24,551 nt of DNA. Origin: Thermoplasmatales archaeon (GTDB lineage: Archaea > Thermoplasmatota > E2 > DHVEG-1). The notes under the pieces are model-generated. The model was not told where the DNA came from, made no database searches, and saw only the letters and a list, made by a program, of their open reading frames with translations. Each line of letters starts with the position of its first letter. Position 1 is the stretch's first letter. The stretch is from contig JAGMDE010000009.1 of the NCBI GenBank assembly GCA_023128855.1, positions 1 through 24,551 on the forward strand, in the 5' to 3' direction. Both the position numbers and the translations under genes were made by a program. Of this stretch, positions 17,079 to 22,727 are shown piece by piece.

Positions 17079-17342
17079 CTATTTGTCGCTTTCCACTACA
17101 AGCCGGTATGCCACTGCTTCTTTTGCAGTTTGGCTTTTTCTTATAACTTTTATAATTTGTCCCGGCTGCGCTCCGATAGAAATAGGCACAGGATCTGTAT
17201 TTAATATTTTTGGCAATTGATCAGGTGTGATTTTAAATTTTTCTAAAAGTTCTTTTATTTCCTCTTCAGTAGCAATTTCGTGAAGAGGTACAAGTTTGTG
17301 TTTCATTATATCAAATTGTTGTTTTTTGATTGTTTTTGCCAT
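17079..17342 (-). CDS. rpoH: RNA polymerase subunit H (Rpb5 C-terminal domain)
   Basis: An 87-residue subunit H, the archaeal counterpart of the Rpb5 C-terminal assembly domain. The family core MKHKLVPLHEI, LLEKFKITPDQLPKI, DPVPISIGAQPGQIIKVIRKS and the closing YRLVV are all there. ATG 17342 gives 12 residues before the core; AGGAG at 17356-17360 lies 13 bases upstream, a little far. ATG at residue 13 is an alternative start. The gene begins 38 bases after a same-strand tRNA-Lys with no TATA box between, so polymerase transcription seems to begin at the tRNA promoter. Confidence 0.95.
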   Translation of the reverse strand: MAKTIKKQQFDIMKHKLVPLHEIATEEEIKELLEKFKITPDQLPKILNTDPVPISIGAQPGQIIKVIRKSQTAKEAVAYRLVVESDK

Positions 17343-17380
17343 AGTGCGGTGTTTTCTCCTAGTGCCTCATGGTAGTAGGC

Positions 17381-17453
17381 GGGCCTGAAGGGATTCGAAC
17401 CCTTGGCCACCTGGTTAAAAGCCAGATGCTCTACCTAGCTGAGCTACAGGCCC
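17381..17453 (-). tRNA. tRNA-Lys (anticodon UUU)
   Basis: A complete 73-base cloverleaf on the minus strand. The acceptor stem GGGCCTG pairs with CAGGCCC, the D arm is GCTC/GAGC around AGCTAGGTA, the anticodon stem TCTGG/CCAGG encloses CTTTTAA with anticodon TTT, and the T arm AAGGG/CCCTT encloses TTCGAAT. No CCA is encoded and no intron is present. It sits directly upstream of rpoH on the same strand. Confidence 0.97.
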
Positions 17454-17473
17454 TTTTAAGGCCGGGACTCAAC

Positions 17474-17493
17474 ATATTTTTATTTTAATATAA
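17474..17493 (-). promoter_or_regulatory. Putative TATA promoter of the tRNA-Lys / RNA polymerase transcript
   Basis: Reading the minus strand, an A/T-only tract (TATTAAAATAAAAATAT) lies 20-40 bases before the tRNA 5' end, the distance expected for an archaeal TATA box with a short tRNA leader. A second TATA-rich tract lies at about 17543-17560. The exact box cannot be fixed by eye. Confidence 0.4.
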
Positions 17494-17564
17494 CCAACTC
17501 TAACCAATATTAACAGTGAAACAGTCCATCCGCTATACTACTTCTTATATATATATTTTATGCA

Positions 17565-17960
17565 TTAATTAATTGACTTTAGAGTCAACTGGTTCTTTTG
17601 TTTTTTAAAAGTTATTTCAAAATCTTCAAAAATAGGATGTCTACCTAATAATACAGGTATATCATTTCTACCAGATACGTGAATTTGGATATTATTATAT
17701 GAAGCAGTCTCGTCTTTCTTACCTATTATCATACTTAAGGTAGTTTTAAACAAAACTGTAGTCCCTCCAGCGGTATCAACTGAACCTGCTTTTTTTAATT
17801 TTAATCCTAAATACTTTGCGATGGGCATAGGTATAACAATAAAATCTCCACCAGAATCTAATAGGGCATCGATAATTGGTGTTTCTCTGTTTTTATAATA
17901 AAATTTAACCGGAACTACTGGATATCTAAAATAATCGAATACGAGTTTTAAATCTGGCAT
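17565..17960 (-). CDS. Retropepsin-like aspartic protease
   Basis: A 131-residue single-domain clan AA aspartic protease of the small archaeal and bacterial type, active as a dimer if at all. The catalytic triplet is D-S-G in ALLDSGGDFIVIP (near residues 33-45), followed by a second hydrophobic-glycine segment (VDTAGGTTVLFKT) and the closing IPVLLGRHPIFEDFEITF that forms the family's second psi-loop. The start is uncertain: ATG 17960 (MPDLKLVF) is used here; a TTG at 17987 adds nine residues and lies nearer the expected position below a TATA-like TTTTTATTA around 18011-18020. It follows a DUF5678-like gene on the same strand with 65 bases between. The substrate is unknown; the pairing suggests regulated proteolysis, which is inference. 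Confidence 0.75.
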   Translation of the reverse strand: MPDLKLVFDYFRYPVVPVKFYYKNRETPIIDALLDSGGDFIVIPMPIAKYLGLKLKKAGSVDTAGGTTVLFKTTLSMIIGKKDETASYNNIQIHVSGRNDIPVLLGRHPIFEDFEITFKKQKNQLTLKSIN

Positions 17961-18025
17961 AAGACTCAACGTAAATATGATTTTCAAAGATAATACTTTT
18001 GTTATTTTTGATTAATAAAAAGAGT

Positions 18026-18217
18026 TTAAAAATCTCGTAGGGTTCCATCAAGTACTTTTGATATCTTAATTTCGTCGTCTGGAAATTTATTTGCTGGGAA
18101 TTTTTCTTCGCAGGTTTTTAGTATGTCTTCGATATTTATGCTATGATCAACTATTTCATCATTGAATAGCAGGATCCATTCCCCAGAGAACTTTTTTGTG
18201 GCTTCTTCCTGTTTCAT
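18026..18217 (-). CDS. Small DUF5678-like protein
   Basis: A 63-residue acidic protein without membrane segment or cysteines. The core GEWILLFNDEIVDHSINIEDILKT followed by a short helix and a lysine/proline-rich end resembles DUF5678, a small alpha/beta domain of unknown function whose members typically read GEW-V/I-A-x-x-x-G-E-V-V-x-H-x-x. ATG 18217 follows AGAGGTAC. It is upstream of the retropepsin-like protease on the same strand. I believe DUF5678-like proteins and small aspartic proteases occur side by side in other archaea but cannot check this here. Confidence 0.55.
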   Translation of the reverse strand: MKQEEATKKFSGEWILLFNDEIVDHSINIEDILKTCEEKFPANKFPDDEIKISKVLDGTLRDF

Positions 18218-18240
18218 TAAGTACCTCTTACCTGTTCACC

Positions 18241-18250
18241 CTATATAAAA
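18241..18250 (-). promoter_or_regulatory. TATA box of the DUF5678-like gene
   Basis: On the minus strand TTTTATATAG (18250-18241) lies about 24-30 bases before ATG 18217, which implies a leaderless or very short-leader transcript. The 181-base gap to the divergent gene at 18399 holds little else besides that gene's own promoter. Confidence 0.45.
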
Positions 18251-18312
18251 TTTATGCCATTTTGGGCTATTTTTACGATTTTTGAGCAATTTTTTTGAAA
18301 AATTTGATAAAA

Positions 18313-18347
18313 AACTATATATACTAGAACAAACACACTTATATACA
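18313..18347 (+). promoter_or_regulatory. Two TATA-like boxes upstream of the DUF6015-like gene
   Basis: AACTATATATAC (18313-18324) and CTTATATAC (18339-18347) both resemble archaeal TATA boxes. They would give leaders of roughly 55 or 30 bases before ATG 18399, either long enough to include the GAGGG ribosome site near 18384-18388. Which one is used cannot be told from sequence. Confidence 0.4.
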
Positions 18348-18398
18348 GCAAAATACGGCAAAATAACAAAAATGATACAAGAAGAGGGTTGAATTAAT

Positions 18399-18809
18399 AT
18401 GAATATTATAACACTTGACGATTTGTCTAAAGCAATAGCAAATAGAGTCGGAATAGGTCTAGAAGAAGCACGAAGAGATGCAGGATTTGTTATGGATATC
18501 TTTGGATTCCAGGATCGTGTCATAGATAATGTTTTAGATCCAGAAGACAGACAATTATTTTATATTTTGGAAGAAGAAGGAATGCTTACTACAGAAAGAG
18601 AAGAAACAACTCTTTATGATGGTAGAGAATGGCGTACTCATTACTGGGTTATTAGAAAAGATATAATTCTAAAATATTCTAAAGGCGAAAATAAAAGAGT
18701 CAGAAGCGTTCTTTCAGATAGGCAAACCATCGAAGATATATCTGATGAAGCCATCTACGATGCGCTTGAAAAAGATATGTGGGTAACTAGAAAGATAAAT
18801 GAGGAGTAA
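18399..18809 (+). CDS. Conserved archaeal protein, DUF6015-like
   Basis: A 136-residue acidic cytosolic protein. It opens with a helix-rich segment (ITLDDLSKAIANRVGIGLEEARRDAGFVMDIFGF) and continues with DNVLDPEDRQLFYILEEEG, a recognisable conserved block, then a beta pair TTEREETTLYDGREWRTHYW and a final helical acidic stretch. The LEEEG-beta-hairpin order resembles a winged-helix wing, so a DNA-binding or transcription-linked role is conceivable but unproven. I associate this family with DUF6015 in Thermoplasmata-related archaea. GAGGG precedes the ATG. It has its own TATA boxes and terminator and is therefore probably monocistronic, divergent from the DUF5678/protease pair. Confidence 0.6.
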   Translation: MNIITLDDLSKAIANRVGIGLEEARRDAGFVMDIFGFQDRVIDNVLDPEDRQLFYILEEEGMLTTEREETTLYDGREWRTHYWVIRKDIILKYSKGENKRVRSVLSDRQTIEDISDEAIYDALEKDMWVTRKINEE

Positions 18810-18835
18810 TTTTCCTCATTTTTACATACTTTTTT
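18797..18835 (+). terminator. Hairpin/T-rich terminator overlapping the stop of the DUF6015-like gene
   Basis: AAATGAGGA (18797-18805) pairs perfectly with TCCTCATTT (18813-18821) around a seven-base loop that contains the TAA stop codon, and a T-rich tract follows to about 18835. It isolates this gene from metK. Confidence 0.65.
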
Positions 18836-18864
18836 CAAAAAAATTAATAACTAAGTTCTGGTTT

Positions 18865-18916
18865 CATATTTTCTACCTGATCAGGGGCTAAATTATAATT
18901 TGTAGGTGAAAATATG
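18865..18916 (+). promoter_or_regulatory. Hairpin that sequesters the metK ribosome-binding site and start codon
   Basis: CATATTTTC (18865-18873) and ACCT (18875-18878), separated by one bulged T, pair without mismatch with AGGT (18904-18907) and GAAAATATG (18908-18916). The 13 Watson-Crick pairs bury both the Shine-Dalgarno sequence (AGGTGA, 18904-18909) and the ATG (18914-18916). The 25-base loop holds GATCAGGGG and the 12-base palindrome AAATTATAATTT. CCTGATCAGG (18876-18885) is also palindromic and could form a competing fold that frees the site. This is the geometry of a translational switch, and metK is the gene controlled that way by the SMK-box SAM riboswitch in lactic acid bacteria. 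I see no SMK-box consensus. Confidence 0.5.
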
Positions 18917-20089
18917 TCAAAAAGAAAGATAATTATCAGCTCAGAATCAGTAACTGAGGGTCATCCAGATAAAATGTGTGATCTAATATCAGATGCTATT
19001 CTTGATGAAGCAATGAAACAAGATAAATTCTCCAGAGTAGCAATTGAGACTGGAACTAAGAATGGAGGCGTAATGGTTTTTGGTGAAATGACAACAAAAG
19101 CCTATATTGATATTCCAAGCACAGTCAGAAATGCTATTAAAGAAATTGGATACACACATGCTGAGTACGGTATTGAATGGGAAACATGCTCTGTTTGGAT
19201 TCAGATCACAGAACAAAGCCCAGATATCTCTCAAGGAGTTTCTGAGGGAGACGGACTTCATAAGGAACAGGGTGCAGGCGATCAAGGTATGATGTATGGA
19301 TATGCCTGTAATGAAACAAAAGAACTAATGCCACTTCCAATTTCACTTGCACACAAACTTACAAAAAAACTTTCAGAAGTCAGAAAAGAAAGAGAAGTTG
19401 CCTACCTTAGACCAGATGGTAAATCACAGGTATCAGTTGAATATGATGAAAAAGGAAAACCATTGAGAGCTGATACAATTGTTGTAAGTACCCAACATGA
19501 TGGTGGCATAGCACATAGCAGAATTAGGAAAGATATGATTGAAAAAGTCATAAAACCTGTATGTAAAAAATGGATAGATAAAGATACAATTTTCCATGTT
19601 AACCCAACAGGTGCATTTGTTCGTGGTGGACCTTATGCTGATGGAGGACTTACCGGTCGTAAAATCATAGTTGATACCTATGGTGGTGTCGGACGACATG
19701 GTGGTGGTGCATTTTCTGGTAAAGATCCAACAAAGGTTGACAGGAGTGCAACTTATGCTGCTCGTTATGCTGCTAAAAACATAGTTGCTGCAGGTATTGC
19801 TGATAAATGTGAAATCCAACTTGCTTATGCAATTGGAGTTGCTGAACCAGTTTCAGTAAATATCGATTGTTCTGGTACAAATAAGATACCTCTCGATAAA
19901 ATTGAAGACCTTATTAGAGAGTTTTTCCCATTGAAACCAAGTGATATTCTTAAACATCTTGATCTACGAAGACCAATATTCCACAAAACTGCGTCTTATG
20001 GTCACTTTGGCCGTGATGATCCAGATTTTACTTGGGAGAAAACGGATAAAGCTGAATTATTAAAGAAAGAGGCTGGATTGAAAAAATAA
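18914..20089 (+). CDS. metK: S-adenosylmethionine synthase, bacterial type
   Basis: A 391-residue enzyme making S-adenosylmethionine from ATP and methionine. All bacterial/eukaryotic-type signatures are present: SESVTEGHPDK (11-20 region, ATP and metal), GAGDQGMM (120-127), LRPDGKSQV (near 165-173), and the phosphate-loop segment GGGAFSGKDPTKVDRSATY. Most archaea instead carry the distinct archaeal-type synthase, so this form in an archaeal neighbourhood suggests old transfer or lineage-specific replacement. ATG 18914 has AGGTGA five bases before it, both inside a strong hairpin. The gene ends before T-rich tracts and looks monocistronic. Its product would feed the radical-SAM lipoyl synthase nearby among many users. 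Confidence 0.96.
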   Translation: MSKRKIIISSESVTEGHPDKMCDLISDAILDEAMKQDKFSRVAIETGTKNGGVMVFGEMTTKAYIDIPSTVRNAIKEIGYTHAEYGIEWETCSVWIQITEQSPDISQGVSEGDGLHKEQGAGDQGMMYGYACNETKELMPLPISLAHKLTKKLSEVRKEREVAYLRPDGKSQVSVEYDEKGKPLRADTIVVSTQHDGGIAHSRIRKDMIEKVIKPVCKKWIDKDTIFHVNPTGAFVRGGPYADGGLTGRKIIVDTYGGVGRHGGGAFSGKDPTKVDRSATYAARYAAKNIVAAGIADKCEIQLAYAIGVAEPVSVNIDCSGTNKIPLDKIEDLIREFFPLKPSDILKHLDLRRPIFHKTASYGHFGRDDPDFTWEKTDKAELLKKEAGLKK

Positions 20090-20096
20090 ATCCACC

Positions 20097-20114
20097 TTTT
20101 TTTACTTATTTTTT
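20097..20114 (+). terminator. T-rich termination tract after metK
   Basis: Two T runs (about 20097-20103 and 20109-20114) follow the metK stop without a convincing hairpin. Archaeal polymerase often stops at such tracts. The rest of the gap to 20215 is AT-rich, with TATA-like ATAATATATTA around 20167-20177 serving the next gene. Confidence 0.4.
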
Positions 20115-20215
20115 AGAAATAAACCCTCCATAATCTTATTATACATAAGTATATTAATTAGTATTAAGATAATATATTACTAAATAGAAAGTGCCTTCGA
20201 GGGAGGAAGTGTAAA

Positions 20216-20443
20216 ATGGTAGAATTTAAGACCTTAAAATCTAAAGAGGTTAAATTTGGAAGAAATAGCTTTATTGAAATTTCTAAAAGAAAGGTGGTGA
20301 CTCCTGTTGGGGCGAATGAGTTTGTTGCTATCTCACGAGGTTATTATTTGCCTGATGAAACTAAGAGATGGAGAGCATCTATTGCATTACCTAATGAGAA
20401 AGACAAAAGAGAAAAAATTGCAGAGTTAATAAAATCTTTTTAA
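20216..20443 (+). CDS. Small conserved archaeal protein, possibly PC4-like
   Basis: A 75-residue basic protein without signal or membrane segment. The order of strands FGRNSFIEISKRKV and NEFVAISRGYYLPD, then RWRASIALP and a closing helix EKIAELIKSF, recalls the four-strand-plus-helix layout of PC4-type single-stranded nucleic acid binding proteins, but no diagnostic residue proves it. The ribosome site GGGAGGAAGTG lies just before ATG 20216 and is the strongest in the region, suggesting high expression. The gene has its own TATA-like box. Function is unknown; the PC4 idea is a guess. Confidence 0.6.
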   Translation: MVEFKTLKSKEVKFGRNSFIEISKRKVVTPVGANEFVAISRGYYLPDETKRWRASIALPNEKDKREKIAELIKSF

Positions 20444-20506
20444 GAGTTAATTATTGAATTTTTTGTTTTTCGTTAGATTAAAGTAGACGAGAGGATATTT
20501 GGAGAC

Positions 20507-21160
20507 GTGGATTTTAAAAGTGACAGTGGAGAGAGTAAGATATATGCCGTTATTGCAATTTTTATTATTTTTGTAGTAATACTGGCAATATTCTTTAGTA
20601 GTAATATTTTGCAAGAGGCTATAATTGAGGATAATATTTTAGGCGATGGCTGGAGTGAAAACCTAGCAGATCGTGATAGGGATTCACAGCTTTGGGGATT
20701 AGAAAAGTGGGTTAGCTACACCTATAGAAACAATGATAGTAGATTCCCAGCATATGTTACTGTTACAAGTATCAAAAATCTCTTTATGATGAGTGAAGAA
20801 GATCTTAGAGATCAAACAATAAATACAATTGAGCAAGCCTCAGATCAAGGTATAATTTTTGATGAATCCAAAATAACCGGAGAAAGAGCAAGTAAAAACG
20901 AGCATAGAATTATGTACATAGTTTATGAAGGAAATGATACTTCAATTGAGCCATATGAGCAGATAAAAATAATCGGCGAATATTGGAACTGCGGTGTAAC
21001 TGGAGCTTCGATAATATGCATTGGTTTTGCTCAAATAACTAACAATTCAGAAACAAATACGGATTATTGGGCAAGGATTGTTAGAGATAGAGAAGGGACT
21101 TTTGGACTTGGAGATTTTCAAGGAGAAGATGGACTAATATTCAATGTAAAATGTCATTAA
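20507..21160 (+). CDS. Membrane-anchored extracellular protein of unknown family
   Basis: A 217-residue protein with one N-terminal hydrophobic segment (about residues 12-31, IYAVIAIFIIFVVILAIFF) after an acidic/polar start, so it is probably a signal-anchored outward-facing protein. The rest is a soluble alpha/beta domain with ILGDGWSENLADRD, GLEKWVSYTYR, a helix MSEEDLRDQTINTIEQA, and a last part with Cys in WNCGVTGASIICIGFAQI and a terminal VKCH. Three cysteines could make a disulfide or bind metal. The start is GTG 20507, with GGAG at 20501-20504 rather close and GAGAGG near 20489 as alternative ribosome site. It ends four bases from the converging UPF0179 gene. I do not recognise a named family. 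Confidence 0.7.
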   Translation: MDFKSDSGESKIYAVIAIFIIFVVILAIFFSSNILQEAIIEDNILGDGWSENLADRDRDSQLWGLEKWVSYTYRNNDSRFPAYVTVTSIKNLFMMSEEDLRDQTINTIEQASDQGIIFDESKITGERASKNEHRIMYIVYEGNDTSIEPYEQIKIIGEYWNCGVTGASIICIGFAQITNNSETNTDYWARIVRDREGTFGLGDFQGEDGLIFNVKCH

Positions 21161-21164
21161 ATGA

Positions 21165-21587
21165 CTATTCTGATAGCTCTGCTTTTTGCAATTCATATCC
21201 TATTGGACATTCTATGCTTTCATAGATTTTTGTTATCTTGTATTTTTTTTCTTTCTGCAATATAACATTACAAAACTCATAATTAATGCAGCCTATACTT
21301 TTGCATTCTTTGTTTTCAATTATTGATTCAGATCCTTCAGACAGTTTTTTATCAATTGCTGCAATTATTGGCATTTCTTTAACCTCTACAACAGTTGCGG
21401 TCCCCTCATGAACATTGCAGCTATGACGCTTGTCTCGAACATTTGTTATCTTGTATGTTCTACCAGGCTTTAGATTGAAACATACTGTTTTTAATTTGCA
21501 ATTTCTACATTCATTATTTGGACCTAGATAAGTAAATTCCTTTTCTTTTTTAGCCAGCTTTTCGCCGATTAATGTTACCAAGGGCAT
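21165..21587 (-). CDS. UPF0179 family protein
   Basis: A 140-residue member of UPF0179, a family confined to archaea and of unknown function. Eight cysteines occur in four groups: ECRNCKLKTVC, SCNVHE, ECKSIGC...FC and IECPIG, an arrangement that suggests an iron-sulfur cluster or zinc, though no metal has to my knowledge been shown. The N-terminus MPLVTLIGEKLAKKEKEFTYLGP is the family signature. It starts one base after the egsA stop, with AGGAG inside the end of egsA, so the two are translated from one message. A link to membrane lipid synthesis follows only from that position. Confidence 0.88.
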   Translation of the reverse strand: MPLVTLIGEKLAKKEKEFTYLGPNNECRNCKLKTVCFNLKPGRTYKITNVRDKRHSCNVHEGTATVVEVKEMPIIAAIDKKLSEGSESIIENKECKSIGCINYEFCNVILQKEKKYKITKIYESIECPIGYELQKAELSE

Positions 21588-21588
21588 T

Positions 21589-22677
21589 TTATATTACTCC
21601 TGTTATCTTCGCTAATTTCTTAGCTGCATCTTTAGTTAAACCAGTTTCTCCTAAGATAGTATATCTCTCAGGGCGTATCTCTTGTGCTCTTACCAATGCT
21701 TCGATAATTTTTTTCTTTGCAACGCCTAGCTCTCCAGAAGTAACAGGTGCACCTATCTTCTTCAATGCATCTCTTATTTCCTTCCAGTTACCACCATGTA
21801 GATAAACCATCATAATTGCACCTACGCCACATTGTTCCCCATGCATTGGTTTTTTGTATTTTTTACCTTTTAACATAATGCCTGGTCCAAGATGATCCAG
21901 CATATGGGAGAACATGTGTTCTGAGCCAGATGCAGGTCTTGTGTTACCTGCTACACTCATTGCAACACCTGAAACAATCATTGCTTTAACTCCAAGCCAT
22001 GCTGATTCTTCTGTTCCAATTCTAATGTCATCAGCATTATCGATTAGTAATTGAGCTGCTGTTTTTGCAAGAACCGCTGCGTGGCTACTGAATTCTTCCC
22101 CTTTTAATCTATGAGCAAGCTCCCAGTCCATTACTGCAGACATATTTGAAATGGCATCTGCGCAGCCAGAAGCAAGCATTCTATATGGGGCTTTATGAAT
22201 AATTTTTGTGTCAGCAAGTATTGCAAGAGGTGATTCTGCAGTTTTAGAAACAGATCCCTTGCTACTTTTCAGGGATGCACGGGGTGAAGCAATGCCATCA
22301 TGGGCGGCAGAGGTTGGAACACTAATAAATGGTTTTTTTGTCTCATAAGCTGCAAACTTTGTAACATCAATGACACTTCCACCACCTATTCCTAACATAA
22401 GGTCAATTTTGTTTTTATCAACAAAATTTATTACACGGTTCACTTCATTGACAGTAGGTGCTGATACAATTTTCATTTTAACATTATAATTTGCCTTGGC
22501 AAGTACCTTATAGATATCATCACCAGATAGCTTCTTAGTTTTTTTATCAACTACGAGTAAAACAGAGTTTCCTCTACCTATCCTGTCGCATAGTTCTGCA
22601 ATTTGAAATGTTGCATTGTGGCCTACAATGATTTCTCTTGGAAAGATCATTGTTTTGGATTTTGTAAATCGGTCCAT
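21589..22677 (-). CDS. egsA: sn-Glycerol-1-phosphate dehydrogenase
   Basis: A 362-residue NAD(P)-dependent, zinc-containing enzyme reducing dihydroxyacetone phosphate to sn-glycerol-1-phosphate, the step that sets archaeal lipid stereochemistry. Motifs are GIGGGSVIDVTKFAA (nucleotide binding, near 95-110), SVPTSAAHDGIASPR, GCADAISN, GSEHMFSHMLDH and PMHGEQCGVG; the Asp and two His of the zinc site are in GCAD, SEHMFSH and MHGE. The start is ATG 22677 (MDRFTKSK): a GTG six codons upstream lies only about ten bases from the TATA box centre and could not be on the transcript. ATG 22677 is about 28 bases from that centre, so the message is probably leaderless. UPF0179 follows after one base. Confidence 0.95.
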   Translation of the reverse strand: MDRFTKSKTMIFPREIIVGHNATFQIAELCDRIGRGNSVLLVVDKKTKKLSGDDIYKVLAKANYNVKMKIVSAPTVNEVNRVINFVDKNKIDLMLGIGGGSVIDVTKFAAYETKKPFISVPTSAAHDGIASPRASLKSSKGSVSKTAESPLAILADTKIIHKAPYRMLASGCADAISNMSAVMDWELAHRLKGEEFSSHAAVLAKTAAQLLIDNADDIRIGTEESAWLGVKAMIVSGVAMSVAGNTRPASGSEHMFSHMLDHLGPGIMLKGKKYKKPMHGEQCGVGAIMMVYLHGGNWKEIRDALKKIGAPVTSGELGVAKKKIIEALVRAQEIRPERYTILGETGLTKDAAKKLAKITGVI

Positions 22678-22700
22678 ATAACATTCGTAAACCACGACCT

Positions 22701-22710
22701 TAATATATTA
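22701..22710. promoter_or_regulatory. Palindromic TATA box shared by divergent egsA and DUF63 genes
   Basis: TAATATATTA is its own reverse complement and is the only TATA-like element in the 50 bases between the two starts. It is centred about 28 bases from ATG 22677 (minus), and 23 or 32 bases from ATG 22728 or 22737 (plus), so both transcripts would be leaderless or nearly so. One box apparently serves both directions. Confidence 0.45.
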
Positions 22711-22727
22711 TTTTTTCCTTTCTGATA

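Noticed and set aside
18236..18523. 95-codon minus-strand frame across the intergenic region at 18218-18398
   Set aside because: Half of it is antisense to the DUF6015-like gene and the other half lies over AT-rich promoters; no family resemblance.
18841..18916. Known SAM riboswitch (SAM-I, SAM-II, SMK box) in front of metK
   Set aside because: I cannot find the conserved cores of these classes; only the sequestering hairpin is supported.
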